From contig NZ_CP063194.1 of NCBI RefSeq assembly GCF_028609865.1, positions 124,001 to 188,000 on the forward strand: DNA of 64,000 nt, read 5' to 3'. The DNA is from Corynebacterium jeddahense (lineage in GTDB: Bacteria > Actinomycetota > Actinomycetes > Mycobacteriales > Mycobacteriaceae). How positions within the stretch are numbered: the stretch's first letter is position 1; each line of letters opens with the position of its first letter. This document shows positions 15,722 to 24,645 of the stretch, piece by piece. The position numbers were made by a program, and so were the translations under genes. The notes beneath the pieces are model-generated. The model was given only the letters and a program-made list of their open reading frames with translations. It had not been told where the DNA came from and ran no database searches.

Positions 15722-18085
15722 GTGGCGAAGCTGCTGTACAAGCTCGGACGCTGGTCTTACCTGCACAAGTGGCGGGTGATCGTCGCGTGGCTGCTCCTGC
15801 TCGGCGCGGCCGCGGCGGCGGCGTTGAGCCTCATGCGGCCGTTCACCTCCGAGTTCGCCATCGAGGGCACCCCGGCTATCGACGCCCTCACGGCCGTCGA
15901 GGAGAACTTCCCCGACGCCGGCAACGTCGCCACCGCCCCGAGCGTCAACGTGGTCTTCGCCGCGCCCGAGGGGCAGCGCCTGGACACGCCCGAGTACATG
16001 GCCGCGGTGGACGCCACGGTCAACTACATCCACGACCACCTCGGGGTGGACGGCCAGCGCTTCGGCAACCCCGTCACGGTGAACCGGGACTTGCAGGCGT
16101 CCGTCATCGAGCAGATGACGGATATGGGCATGCCCGCAGAGAGCGCGAAGGCGGACGCCCACAACCTGCGCACCCTCAGCGACGACGGGCGCATCGGCTA
16201 CACCACTTTCGACTTCAACGCCGAATCCTCGATGTCCGTCGAGCAGGCGGATCGCGACGTGGTCACCCAGGCGATGCAGCTCGGCCGCGACGCCGGGCTT
16301 GAGGTGGAGGCCGGCGGCGCCGGGTTCGGCGACCCGATCGCCGTGAAGACCACGTCTGAGATGGTGGGCCTCGGCGTCGCGTTCGTCGTGCTGGTGGTCA
16401 CGTTTGGGTCGCTGGCGGCGTCGATAATCCCGCTCCTCTCCGCCGTGGTGGGGGTGGGCATCGGCGCGCTGCTCGTGCTGCTCACCACGCACTGGGTGGA
16501 CCTCAACAACGTCACCCCGGTGCTCGCGGTGATGATCGGCCTCGCCGTGGGCATCGACTACGCCCTGTTCATCCTCTCGCGCTTCCGGCAGGAATCCCGC
16601 ACGCTGCCGCCCGACCAGGCGGCCGGCATGGCCGTGGGCACGGCGGGCTCCTCGGTGGTGTTCGCCGGCACGACCGTGTTCACGGCGCTTGTGGCGCTCG
16701 CGCTCGCGCGCATCGAGTTCCTCACCTGGATGGGCTTCGCCGCCGCGGCGACGGTGCTCATCGCGGTGCTCGTCGCGCTCACGCTCGTGCCGGCGCTGCT
16801 CGGCGCGTGGGGGTCGAAGGCGTTCGCGGGCAAGGTGCCGGGCGTGGCGGGCAACCCCGGGCCGGGGAAGCGCCCGGGCAAGGACCTCGACCAGAACTCG
16901 ATGGGGCGGCGCTGGGTGCGTGTCGTAGAGAAGGTCCCCGGGCTGGTCATGGCCGTGGTCGTGCTCGGCCTCGGCGCGCTCACCCTGCCGGTGCTCGACC
17001 TGGAGATGGCGCTGCCGTCCGATTCCACCTCGAACCACGACACCACGCAGCGCAAGTCCGCCGACCTCATGGCGGAAGGTTTCGGGCCCGGCGTCAACGC
17101 GCCGCTGCTGCTCGTGGTGGACGCGCACACCGTGAACCCGGGCGCGGAGATCCTCCAGCCGTACATGTCCGCGATCCCGGACAGCGCGGGCGGCGACGCG
17201 GAGAAGGCGGCGCTCGCGAGCTTCCTCTATGCGGTGGGGCAGGTCGGCTCCGTCAACGGCATCGCGCACGCGCAGCTCATCGGCGCGAACGACGACCTCA
17301 CCGCCGCCCAGATTCTGGCCACCCCGGAAGGCGGCCCGGAGGAGGAATACACCCTCGACGTCGCGCACGGCGTGCGGGAGGTCACCCGCCAGGTGGAGGA
17401 CGCCACCGGTACCGACATCGGGCTGACCGGCCTCACCGCCGTGCAGATGGACATCACGGAGGAGCTCGCCAACGCCATGCCGCTCTACCTCACCATCGTG
17501 GTGGGGCTGGCGATCGTGCTGCTCATGATCGTGTTCCGCTCCATCATGGTGCCGCTCGTGGCGGGCCTGGGCTTCCTGCTCTCCGTCGGCGCGGCGTTCG
17601 GCGTGACGGTGCTCGTGTTCCAGGAGGGCCTGTTCGGGCTCGTGAACACGCCCGCCCCGATCCTGTCGTTCCTGCCCATCTTCATGATCGGGGTGACGTT
17701 CGGCCTCGCCATGGACTACCAGGTGTTCCTGGTCACGAGGATGAGGGAGGCGTATTTGCGCCGAAAGGACGTCGATACGCAACGCGCCGTTCACGAATCC
17801 ACCATCGACGGTTTCGCGCAGGGCGCGCGCGTGGTCACCGCCGCCGCCGTGATTATGATTGCGGTGTTCATCGCGTTTTTGGACCAGCCGCTGCCGTTCA
17901 TCCAGATCTTCGGCTTCGCGCTCGGCGTGGCGGTGCTGTTCGACGCGTTCTTCGTGCGCATGTCGCTCGTGCCGGCGACCATGTTCATCCTCGGGCGCGC
18001 GACGTGGTGGATGCCGAAGTGGCTGGACAGGCTGCTGCCGGAAGTTGACGTCGAGGGCACCGAATTGGAAGGGGAGCACGCATGA
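15722..18085 (+). CDS. MMPL-family (RND-type) membrane transporter
   Basis: A 787-residue inner-membrane exporter of the MmpL class, which in mycolata moves lipids or hydrophobic compounds using the proton gradient. It has the two-fold RND layout: one N-terminal helix, a large outside loop, five helices, a second loop and six helices. The signatures GIDYALFILSRFRQE (first half) and MDYQVFLVTRMREAY (second half) are present, and both Asp-Tyr pairs of the proton relay are kept. The GTG start at 15722 has AGAGGG rather far upstream. It overlaps tgt by 4 nt (ATGA), an unusual partnership. The substrate cannot be read from the sequence. Confidence 0.9.
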   Translation: MAKLLYKLGRWSYLHKWRVIVAWLLLLGAAAAAALSLMRPFTSEFAIEGTPAIDALTAVEENFPDAGNVATAPSVNVVFAAPEGQRLDTPEYMAAVDATVNYIHDHLGVDGQRFGNPVTVNRDLQASVIEQMTDMGMPAESAKADAHNLRTLSDDGRIGYTTFDFNAESSMSVEQADRDVVTQAMQLGRDAGLEVEAGGAGFGDPIAVKTTSEMVGLGVAFVVLVVTFGSLAASIIPLLSAVVGVGIGALLVLLTTHWVDLNNVTPVLAVMIGLAVGIDYALFILSRFRQESRTLPPDQAAGMAVGTAGSSVVFAGTTVFTALVALALARIEFLTWMGFAAAATVLIAVLVALTLVPALLGAWGSKAFAGKVPGVAGNPGPGKRPGKDLDQNSMGRRWVRVVEKVPGLVMAVVVLGLGALTLPVLDLEMALPSDSTSNHDTTQRKSADLMAEGFGPGVNAPLLLVVDAHTVNPGAEILQPYMSAIPDSAGGDAEKAALASFLYAVGQVGSVNGIAHAQLIGANDDLTAAQILATPEGGPEEEYTLDVAHGVREVTRQVEDATGTDIGLTGLTAVQMDITEELANAMPLYLTIVVGLAIVLLMIVFRSIMVPLVAGLGFLLSVGAAFGVTVLVFQEGLFGLVNTPAPILSFLPIFMIGVTFGLAMDYQVFLVTRMREAYLRRKDVDTQRAVHESTIDGFAQGARVVTAAAVIMIAVFIAFLDQPLPFIQIFGFALGVAVLFDAFFVRMSLVPATMFILGRATWWMPKWLDRLLPEVDVEGTELEGEHA

Positions 18086-19350
18086 CGGACCTGAGCTTTG
18101 AGGACCTGAGCTTTGAGGCGCGCACACAGCTCGAACCCGCGCCGGGCCGCCACGGGCGCACCGGCGTCATCCACACCCCGCACGGGGACATCCAGACCCC
18201 GGCGTTCATCCCGGTAGCCACGAAGGCGACGGTGAAAACGCTCACGCCCGAGCAGATCCGCGAGACCGGCGCGCAGGCGATCCTGTCCAACGCGTACCAC
18301 CTCTACCTCCAGCCCGGCGCCGACATCGTCGACGAGGCCGGGGGCGTGGCCGCCTTCGAGAACTGGCACGGGCCCACCTACACCGACTCCGGCGGGTTCC
18401 AGGTGATGAGCCTCGGCGTCGGCTTCAAGAAAGTCCTGGCCATGGACACCGCCGGGCTCACCGAGTCCGACATCCGCGCCGCGAACAAAGACCGCATGGC
18501 GCGCGTGGACGACGACGGCGTGGACTTCAAAAGCGTCATCGACGGCTCCTCCCACCGCTTCACGCCCGAGGTGTCCATGCAGATCCAGCACCAGCTGGGC
18601 GCCGACATCATGTTCGCCTTCGACGAGCTGACCACGCTCGTGGACACCCGCGCCTACCAGGAACATTCCGTCGAGCGCACGCGCCGCTGGGCTCGCCGGT
18701 GCTTGGTAGAGCATGATCGCTTAACGACGCTTCGTTCCGCCAAACCCCGCCAATCCCTCTGGGGCGTGGTCCAGGGTGCCCAGTACGAGGACCTGCGACG
18801 CCGTGCCGTTCGCGGCCTGCTGGACCTGGACCGCGAGGCGCGCGACGAGGGCCGACGCGGCTTCGGCGGCTTCGGCATCGGCGGGGCGTTGGAGAAGGAA
18901 AACCTGGGCACGATCGTCGGCTGGGTCACCGACGAGCTGCCCGTGTCCATGCCGCGGCACCTGCTGGGCATCTCCGAGCCCGACGACATCTTTACCGCCG
19001 TCGAGGCCGGCGCCGACACCTTCGACTGCGTCGCCCCGACCCGCCTGGGCCGCCGCGGTGGCGTGTACACCCTCGACGGGCGGCTCAACCTCGCCGGCGC
19101 CCGGTTCAAGCGCGACTTTTCCGGCGTGGACGAGGAGTTCGGGGGCTACGTCTCCTCCAACTACTCCCGCGCGTACATCCACCACCTGCTCAAGGCGAAG
19201 GAGTACCTGGCCGGGACGCTGTGCACGATGCACAACCTGGAGTTCATGATCCGGCTGGTGGACAACATCCGCGCCGCCATCGACGCCGGCGACTACGAGG
19301 CCTACCGCGACGAGTTCCTCGGCCGCTACTACGCCGGGGCGCGCGGGTAG
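18082..19350 (+). CDS. tgt: tRNA-guanine transglycosylase, zinc cysteines missing
   Basis: Exchanges G34 of GUN-anticodon tRNAs for a queuosine precursor. 422 residues. Active-site motifs are present: TDSGGFQVMSLG (general acid/base Asp) and DTFDCVAPTR (nucleophile Asp), plus VQGAQYEDLR and GFGIGG. The zinc motif, CxCxxC before NYSRAY in the family, reads FGGYVS before SNYSRAYIHHL, so all three Cys ligands are gone, although the later His (TMHNLEF) remains. The N-terminus has a 15-bp tandem duplication (DLSFEDLSFE). Translationally coupled to the MMPL gene. The convergent neighbour is a queuosine-precursor transporter, which supports a Q-salvage role. Confidence 0.9.
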   Translation: MTDLSFEDLSFEARTQLEPAPGRHGRTGVIHTPHGDIQTPAFIPVATKATVKTLTPEQIRETGAQAILSNAYHLYLQPGADIVDEAGGVAAFENWHGPTYTDSGGFQVMSLGVGFKKVLAMDTAGLTESDIRAANKDRMARVDDDGVDFKSVIDGSSHRFTPEVSMQIQHQLGADIMFAFDELTTLVDTRAYQEHSVERTRRWARRCLVEHDRLTTLRSAKPRQSLWGVVQGAQYEDLRRRAVRGLLDLDREARDEGRRGFGGFGIGGALEKENLGTIVGWVTDELPVSMPRHLLGISEPDDIFTAVEAGADTFDCVAPTRLGRRGGVYTLDGRLNLAGARFKRDFSGVDEEFGGYVSSNYSRAYIHHLLKAKEYLAGTLCTMHNLEFMIRLVDNIRAAIDAGDYEAYRDEFLGRYYAGARG

Positions 19351-19364
19351 GGGTTGCGGGGGCT

Positions 19365-19400
19365 GGGGTTGTTCGCGGGGTTGTTCGCGGGGTTGTTCGC
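19365..19400. repeat. 12-bp tandem repeat, three copies
   Basis: GGGGTTGTTCGC three times in a row just behind tgt. The rest of the 262-bp gap holds only the terminator below. Confidence 0.85.
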
Positions 19401-19459
19401 GGCCGTTTTCACCCCGCGGCCGTTCTCACGCCCGCCGTTCCCGCCGTTTTCACCAGTTT

Positions 19460-19520
19460 CCAGCTGGTAAGACCCAGCTTTTCGCCCTCTGGGGCCGATT
19501 GGCTGGGTCTTTGTAGCTGG
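19460..19520. terminator. Bidirectional terminator between tgt and the transporter
   Basis: AAGACCCAGC (19469-19478) and GCTGGGTCTT (19502-19511) form a 10-bp stem, extended by outer arms CCAGCT and AGCTGG. T-rich flank on the plus strand. It lies between convergent genes. Confidence 0.7.
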
Positions 19521-19612
19521 ATCTGCGTGTGGCGGGCCCCAGCGGGCCGGACTCGGCGTCGCCGAACACCGCCGAACCGCCGAACCGCCAACCCCGCCGC
19601 AACGCCACACCC

Positions 19613-20263
19613 CTACGCCGCGCCCACCCGCTCCTCGGCCCGGCGCACCGCGGCGATGGTCGGGTAGGTGATGGGTAGCAGCACGACCTCCATGAGCGTC
19701 TTCCAGAGGAACCCGACCACGACGTAGTTCACAAACGCGCCGGCGGAGTCGATGCCGATCACGCCCGCGGCGATGGAGCAGAACAGCAGGGTGTCCGCGA
19801 ACTCGCCGACCACGGTCGACCCGATGAGCCGCGCCCACAGCCTGCCCGTGCCGAAGCGGTCCTTCATGCGCTGCAGCACCCACGCGTTGAGCAGCTGCCC
19901 GGCGAGGTACCCGCTCAGCGACGCCACCACCACGCGCGGGAGCAGCCCGAGTACGGAGGCGAACTCGTCCTGCCCGTCGTAGAAGTCGGCGCCCGGCAGC
20001 CAGATCGCGATGTAGAACGACAGCACCGCCAGCACCGCGACGCCGAAGCCGGTGAACACGGCGCGGCGGGCGGCGTCGAAGCCGTAGACCTCCGCGAGCA
20101 CGTCGCCGATGACGTAGGCGAGGGGGAAGAGGAAGAACGCGCCGTCGGTGATCAGCGGCCCGAGCGCGACGCCCTTCTGCGCCGTGATGTTCGAGATGAG
20201 AAACACCGCGCAGAACACGGCGACGAGGTAGGGGTACGGGGAGCGGGAGACGCGCGGTGACAT
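19613..20263 (-). CDS. Queuosine precursor transporter (YhhQ/QPTR family)
   Basis: 216 residues, about six membrane helices (ECF-type Vut/YhhQ family). These import queuine/preQ1 for Tgt. Visible are [13 protein letters not shown], the charged loop [14 protein letters not shown], and the conserved GEFADTLLF. The start is the ATG at 20261-20263; there is no clear ribosome site, and CATGAT lies 7 nt upstream. Only 19 bp separate its start from the gluQ start on the other strand. Convergent with tgt, so both Q-salvage genes sit together. Confidence 0.88.
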   Translation of the reverse strand: MSPRVSRSPYPYLVAVFCAVFLISNITAQKGVALGPLITDGAFFLFPLAYVIGDVLAEVYGFDAARRAVFTGFGVAVLAVLSFYIAIWLPGADFYDGQDEFASVLGLLPRVVVASLSGYLAGQLLNAWVLQRMKDRFGTGRLWARLIGSTVVGEFADTLLFCSIAAGVIGIDSAGAFVNYVVVGFLWKTLMEVVLLPITYPTIAAVRRAEERVGAA

Positions 20264-20269
20264 GCGCTC

Positions 20270-20276
20270 TATCATG
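20270..20276. promoter_or_regulatory. Overlapping divergent -10 boxes of the transporter and gluQ
   Basis: TATCAT (20270-20275, plus) lies exactly 7 nt before ATG 20283; its reverse reading CATGAT(A) (20276-20271, minus) lies 7 nt before ATG 20263. The two polymerases would compete for the same bases. Confidence 0.4.
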
Positions 20277-20282
20277 GCACAA

Positions 20283-21206
20283 ATGTCTACGTTTCTAGCG
20301 CCCGCCGGCCGGTACGCGCCGAGCCCGAGCGGGGATCTCCACTTCGGTAACCTGCGCACGGCGGTGCTCGCCTGGCTGTTCGCCCGCCAGACGGGCCGCC
20401 ACTTCTACCTGCGCGTGGAGGACATTGATTCGGAGCGTTCCAGCGCGGAGTCGGCGCAGCGTCAGATCGCGGACCTCGAGGCGCTCGGCCTCGACTTCGA
20501 CCCGCCGGTGCTCTACCAGCACGAACGCGGCACCGCGTACGCCCAGGCGCTCGACCAGCTGGACACGTACGAGTGCTACTGCACGCGCCGCGACATCCGC
20601 GAGGCGGCGTCCGCACCCCACGCGCAGCCGGGCATGTACCCGGGCACCTGCCGCGATCTCACCGAGAAGCAGCGTGCGTTACGACGCTCCGAGCTCGCCG
20701 CGCAAGGCCGCCTCCCGGCGATTCGGCTGCGCGCGCACGCGACGGAGTGGACGGTGCAGGACTACTACCGCGGCGAGTTCACCGGGCCGGTGGACGACGT
20801 GATCCTGAAACGCGGCGGGCGCACCGACCAGGCGCAGGCGGGGGATTGGGCGTACAACCTGGCGGTGGTGGTCGACGACGGGTACCAGGGCGTGGACCAG
20901 GTCGTGCGTGGCGACGACCTGTTGGCATCGGCGCCCGCGCAGGCCTACCTTGCGGACCAACTCGGGCTGGTCCAGCCTATTTATATTCATGTGCCGTTGG
21001 TGGTGGGGCCGGAGGGACGTCGGTTAGCAAAGCGCGATGGGGCGGTGACCCTCCGTGAATTATTGGCTGAGCAAACGGCGGGGGAGGTTGTGGCGGATAT
21101 CGCCGGATCGCTGGGTTACGCAGGTGTTTCGAGTGTCGCAGAGTTACTCGAGAGGTTCGATCCGTCGCTCCTGTCACACGATCCGTGGATGTGGACACAT
21201 CACTGA
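20283..21206 (+). CDS. gluQ: Glutamyl-Q tRNA(Asp) synthetase
   Basis: A catalytic-domain-only paralogue of GluRS that loads glutamate onto the queuosine of tRNA-Asp; 307 residues. It starts [28 protein letters not shown] with the HIGH-like SGDLHFGN; the Cys/Tyr zinc-type region ([13 protein letters not shown]) and the KMSKS-like AKRDGAV are present. The leaderless start at 20283 fits TATCAT plus 7 nt. The last 70 codons are noticeably more AT-rich (CCTATTTATATTCATGTG) than the rest, and the end WMWTHH abuts a surface-gene remnant, so the 3' end may have been rebuilt by recombination. It fits functionally with tgt and the precursor transporter. Confidence 0.88.
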   Translation: MSTFLAPAGRYAPSPSGDLHFGNLRTAVLAWLFARQTGRHFYLRVEDIDSERSSAESAQRQIADLEALGLDFDPPVLYQHERGTAYAQALDQLDTYECYCTRRDIREAASAPHAQPGMYPGTCRDLTEKQRALRRSELAAQGRLPAIRLRAHATEWTVQDYYRGEFTGPVDDVILKRGGRTDQAQAGDWAYNLAVVVDDGYQGVDQVVRGDDLLASAPAQAYLADQLGLVQPIYIHVPLVVGPEGRRLAKRDGAVTLRELLAEQTAGEVVADIAGSLGYAGVSSVAELLERFDPSLLSHDPWMWTHH

Positions 21207-22117
21207 AAAACGACAACACGCTGAGCTACACGGTGTCCCCGTCCAAGAAGGACGCGGTGGATATCAAGGGCACCGACACGGTGCTCGATGTGACGGATCT
21301 GGCCGTCACTAATCCGAAGGCCGTCAACGTCAGGGCGGGCCAGACCAACGGTAAGTCGGTGACCGCCAAGCTGGGCGTCGACTCGAACAGCGACCGGCAG
21401 CTGTGGGCGTGGGAAATCCCGGCCCCCTCCACGAAGGCCAACGAGCAGTCGCGCATCACCCCCGTCGTCGACGCGGAGGTCGCGCCGTGGACGATTGAGA
21501 ACGACAACTGCCTGCCGCTTGTGCCGTCCGCGACCACGTCCAAGCCGATCATCGCCGACGGCACCGAGTACTCCACGGGGATCACCGTCGCCAACGCGGA
21601 GAAGGACTACCAGCGTCTTACGGGTACTGTTTCCATCGGCGGGAAGACCATCAAGGACGCGAAGGTGCGTGTCGACGCCTCCGGCAAGGTCTACGTCACC
21701 CTGCCCAAGGGCGCGACCGGCGCGGTGGACAACGACAAGCCGGTGAAGGTCGACGTGGAGCTGTCTGCCCAGCCGCGCGAAGCGACGAAGGACTCGCGCT
21801 ACGAGGCTTACAACCAGCCGCAGGTCCTGCGCGTCGCGCAAGACAACGGCACGGTCACCGGAGAGTCCCCGAAGTTCAGCGGCGAGGTCCCGGTGGCGAA
21901 GTTCGCGCCCGAGTACAACGAGCCGAACACCGTCCGCCTGGGCAAGTCCACCACCGTCGCGGGCATCATGGCCGCGCTGTGCAAGGACGGCGAGCTGCCG
22001 GAGTGGGCGACGAAGGCTGAGGGCTCGTCCTCGCTGACCGGCTCGTCCAAGAAGGACAAGGCCGCCACGACGTCGACCGCGGCGACCACCACCGCGGCGC
22101 CGAAGAGCGAGGCGTAA
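21185..22117 (+). pseudogene. Surface-protein remnant lacking its 5' end
   Basis: 310 codons with no signal peptide; the only in-frame ATG (21185) lies inside gluQ and has no ribosome site. The segment with RVDASGKVYVTLPKGATG resembles the head of the 2158-residue adhesin (RVDANGDIYYTWPEYRGT, with the same NxC and AQPR/AKPR landmarks). It ends with a shortened version of the shared C-terminal module (TVAGIMAALCKDG) and a Ser/Thr/Lys tail. Secretion signal, first Cys and first membrane segment are missing. Probably a relic of a surface gene of which a 5' part and an internal stretch were deleted; the junction lies near 21200. A misassembly is the alternative. Confidence 0.65.
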
Positions 22118-22134
22118 CCCCCGCCCGCACCCAC

Positions 22135-22168
22135 AAGGCCCAGCCCGCCCCGCGCGGCTGGGCCTTTT
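22135..22168 (+). terminator. Terminator of the surface-gene remnant
   Basis: AAGGCCCAGCC (22135-22145) pairs with GGCTGGGCCTT (22156-22166), then TT; 17 nt after the stop codon. Confidence 0.85.
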
Positions 22169-22261
22169 GGCGTCTGTTGCCGCCGCCCGCGTTGTAAAAA
22201 TCCACACAAAGCCCTCTCTGTCAGGCTGGTTGTGAACAACGATCCGTAGGAGGTTTTGTTC

Positions 22262-22812
22262 ATGACTTTGCTCGATGTTCCAGTGTTGATCCCGGAGCCG
22301 GACGCGCTGTCCGAGGCAGCTTCGGTCGGTGGTCAACAGGTTCGAAGCGGTCGCCTGCCCAGGCGGAGGCTTTGTGCTGATGATGTGTTGTCCCTTGCTG
22401 TGACGGTGCTGTCTCCTGGCGAGGTCCTCGACGAGGATGACCTGGTCATGCCGCAGGCTGGCGCGGTTGTGTTTAGAGCGTGTGAGCCGTATTCGCGGGG
22501 GTTGGATTTTACTGCCACTCAGAAGCGGCAGATGGTCACGATCTATCGCCAGTTGCCCTACGGGGCGAAAGGTATCTGGCTTGATCGCCATGGGCTGTAT
22601 GGAGTCAAGATCTTTCGGTGGGGCCAACAGCTTGGGCTTTTGACCTGCGCGCAGCAAAAAGCAGCGTCGGTCGGCGACGAGGAACTACCAGCGGTGCTTG
22701 ACGCTGCGGCGGTGACGTCGCTGGCGCAGCGCTACCTTGCACTTCCTTACGGTGAAAAGGAGGCGTTTTTAGCCAAGCATGATCTGTGCCACCGGACAGT
22801 GCTGCGGTGGGC
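22262..22812 (+). pseudogene. IS3-type orfA of element A, 5' part
   Basis: TAGGAGG lies 8 nt before the ATG at 22262. Encodes the first 184 residues of a two-HTH transposase subunit (YGAKGIWLDRHGLYGVKIFRWG, then YGEKEAFLAKHDLCHRTVLRWA). The IS256 insertion follows codon LRWA. Removing 1449 bp (element plus one 8-bp target copy, divisible by 3) rejoins the frame with the part at 24262. Confidence 0.85.
22805..22812. repeat. Left copy of the 8-bp IS256 target duplication
   Basis: CGGTGGGC, repeated exactly at 24254-24261 on the other side of the element. Confidence 0.9.
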
Positions 22813-24253
22813 GAGAGTGTCCGATTCTTTGTGTGCGGGGGTTTGGTTTACAAGTAGTCCGCGAATCGGTCGGGGTAAGCCACGGCTAGTTGGTTGATGG
22901 CTTGTTTCCACCCGGTGGCTTTCGCTCCTTCAATATAGCCGTTGCATTCAATCTCGCGCTTCGCTTTCCTCGCTCGCTGGGCGGCGCGCTTGTCTTCGAT
23001 GTTGCAGATCATCAGCCACAGCGTTTTCAGCGCCGCAGTATCGTTCGGGAATTGGCCCCGGTTACGGGTAGCTTTACGCAATTCAGCATTGAGCGACTCG
23101 ATCGAATTCGTGGTGTAGAGCACCCGTCGTGCCGCCGGCGGGAACTGCAGAAACGGCACGAACCGCTCCCACGCATCACGCCAAACTTTGACCGACTGCG
23201 GGTATTTCCGGCCGAGTTCACTGGTCTCGAACGCATCCAGGCTGGCACGTGCGGTGTCTTCGTTGGCGGCCGTGTAGACCTCACGCAGCGCACGGGAAAC
23301 TCCCTTGCGGTCCTGATACGACACCCACCGGTTCGCAGCCCGAATCAGGTGCACAATGCAGGTCTGCACCATCGAATTCGGCCAGGTTGCCTCGACAGCT
23401 TCCGGCAAGCCTTTGAGTCCGTCGCAGCACACGATGAACACGTCCTGGACACCGCGGTTGGCCAGATCCGCGCACACCGATGCCCAGAATGCAGCGCCTT
23501 CATTGTCCGCGATCCACAATCCCAGGATGTGCTTGATGCCGTCCATGTCGACACCAACCGCCATGTAGCAAGCCTTGTTGACCACGCGGTGGCCATCACG
23601 GATCTTCACGCGCAGCGCGTCGAGGAAGATCACCGGGTAAAACTCATCGAGCTGACGGTTCTGCCAGATCATGACCTCTTCCAAGACCGCATCGGTAATG
23701 GTGCTGATCGTATCCGGGCTCATATCCACCCCAAGGGTGGTCGCTAAATGGTGCTGAATATCGCGCACGGTCATCCCGCCGGCGTACAGCGAGACGATCA
23801 TGTCGTCGAGCTCTGTGAGTCGGCGTGCACCTTTCGGCACCATCCGGGGAGTAAACGTGCCGGCACGATCCCTGGGCACAGTCACTTCCACCGGGCCGTA
23901 GCCAGAATCGACGGTCTTGGTGTACGACCCGTTGCGGTGATTGCTGCCCCGCCCGGTTTCCACCTGGGCTTTCGCCTTGCGGTCGGAATGGCCGTAACCC
24001 AAATGCGCATCCATCTCCGCCTGCAAACCAGCGTTGATCGATGCCTGCAGCAAGCCTTTGACCAGCTCGCTTGCATCATCAGCCGAGGTCGACAGTTCAC
24101 TGATCAAACTGGCGAGCTCAGGATTTTCCATCAGCTTCTCGCTGATCTCGTTGACCCTCGCCGGGTCATGGTTCTTCTTCGGTGACACCGTAGTCATTAT
24201 CGGTGAAACTCCTTCTCAATCAGAGCCTCACACACAAACTTCCTGACACCCTC
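22813..24253 (-). mobile_element. IS256-family insertion sequence (1441 bp)
   Basis: Bounded by 8-bp direct repeats CGGTGGGC, the duplication size usual for this family. Terminal inverted repeats GAGAGTGTCCGATTCTTTG and GAGGGTGTCAGGAAGTTTG match at most positions and both continue into TGTG. One transposase gene fills the element. Inserted in orfA of IS3-type element A and hence younger than it. Confidence 0.92.
22848..24197 (-). CDS. IS256-family (mutator-type) transposase
   Basis: 449 residues, the normal length. An N-terminal helical part is followed by VEVTVPRDRAGTF and the catalytic core: Asp in FLDALRVKIRDG, Asp in VCCDGLKGLPEA, the family C-x2-H-like CIVHLIRAANRWV, and a Glu in the ALREVYTAANEDTA region. 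TNSIESLNAELRKATRNRG near the end is typical. The gene looks intact, with AAGGAG upstream of the ATG, so the copy is probably active. Confidence 0.95.
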   Translation of the reverse strand: MTTVSPKKNHDPARVNEISEKLMENPELASLISELSTSADDASELVKGLLQASINAGLQAEMDAHLGYGHSDRKAKAQVETGRGSNHRNGSYTKTVDSGYGPVEVTVPRDRAGTFTPRMVPKGARRLTELDDMIVSLYAGGMTVRDIQHHLATTLGVDMSPDTISTITDAVLEEVMIWQNRQLDEFYPVIFLDALRVKIRDGHRVVNKACYMAVGVDMDGIKHILGLWIADNEGAAFWASVCADLANRGVQDVFIVCCDGLKGLPEAVEATWPNSMVQTCIVHLIRAANRWVSYQDRKGVSRALREVYTAANEDTARASLDAFETSELGRKYPQSVKVWRDAWERFVPFLQFPPAARRVLYTTNSIESLNAELRKATRNRGQFPNDTAALKTLWLMICNIEDKRAAQRARKAKREIECNGYIEGAKATGWKQAINQLAVAYPDRFADYL

Positions 24254-24261
24254 CGGTGGGC
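24254..24261. repeat. Right copy of the 8-bp IS256 target duplication
   Basis: CGGTGGGC, as at 22805-22812. Confidence 0.9.
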
Positions 24262-24622
24262 CACCATGGTTGCAGACGGATCGATCGCGCATTACACGCA
24301 TACACGAAAGGCAGGAACAGTGGGAAAACACACCTCCGATGACCTTACGCAGTCACGGCGCCAGGTTGAGGCGATGATTCGAGAAAACGACCGGTTGAAA
24401 AAAGAACTCGCCAAAGCCAACCGCAAACTCACCCGGCAAGAACAAGAACTGGATAAATGGGTCAAAACCAGTGATGTGTTGGGAAAAGCTTTAGCGTCCA
24501 TGCCCGATCTTCCTGGCGTGGACTACGACGCGGAGGAAAACGCCTATCCGAAGACGAAACGCGACGCTATGAAGCTGGTCGACAAGAAGAACAACGACTC
24601 ATCGACGCACTTGTCGGATTAG
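24262..24622 (+). pseudogene. IS3-type orfA of element A, 3' part
   Basis: Continues the interrupted frame from TMVADGS through a coiled-coil (VEAMIRENDRLKKELAKANRK, leucine-zipper like) to DVLGKALASMP. Stop at 24620-24622. After excision of the IS256 copy the gene would be intact, 303 residues. Confidence 0.8.
24481..24487 (+). promoter_or_regulatory. Candidate -1 frameshift site in element A
   Basis: The heptamer G GGA AAA is in phase with orfA (TTG GGA AAA). The -1 frame is open from here into orfB. The same heptamer sits at the same place in element B. Confidence 0.5.
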
Positions 24623-24645
24623 GCCACTCCACAACCCGGGCGTGT

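Noticed and set aside
22813..24253. The IS region as part of a prophage or integrative element
   Set aside because: No integrase, phage structural, relaxase or replication genes are present; only transposases with their own ends.
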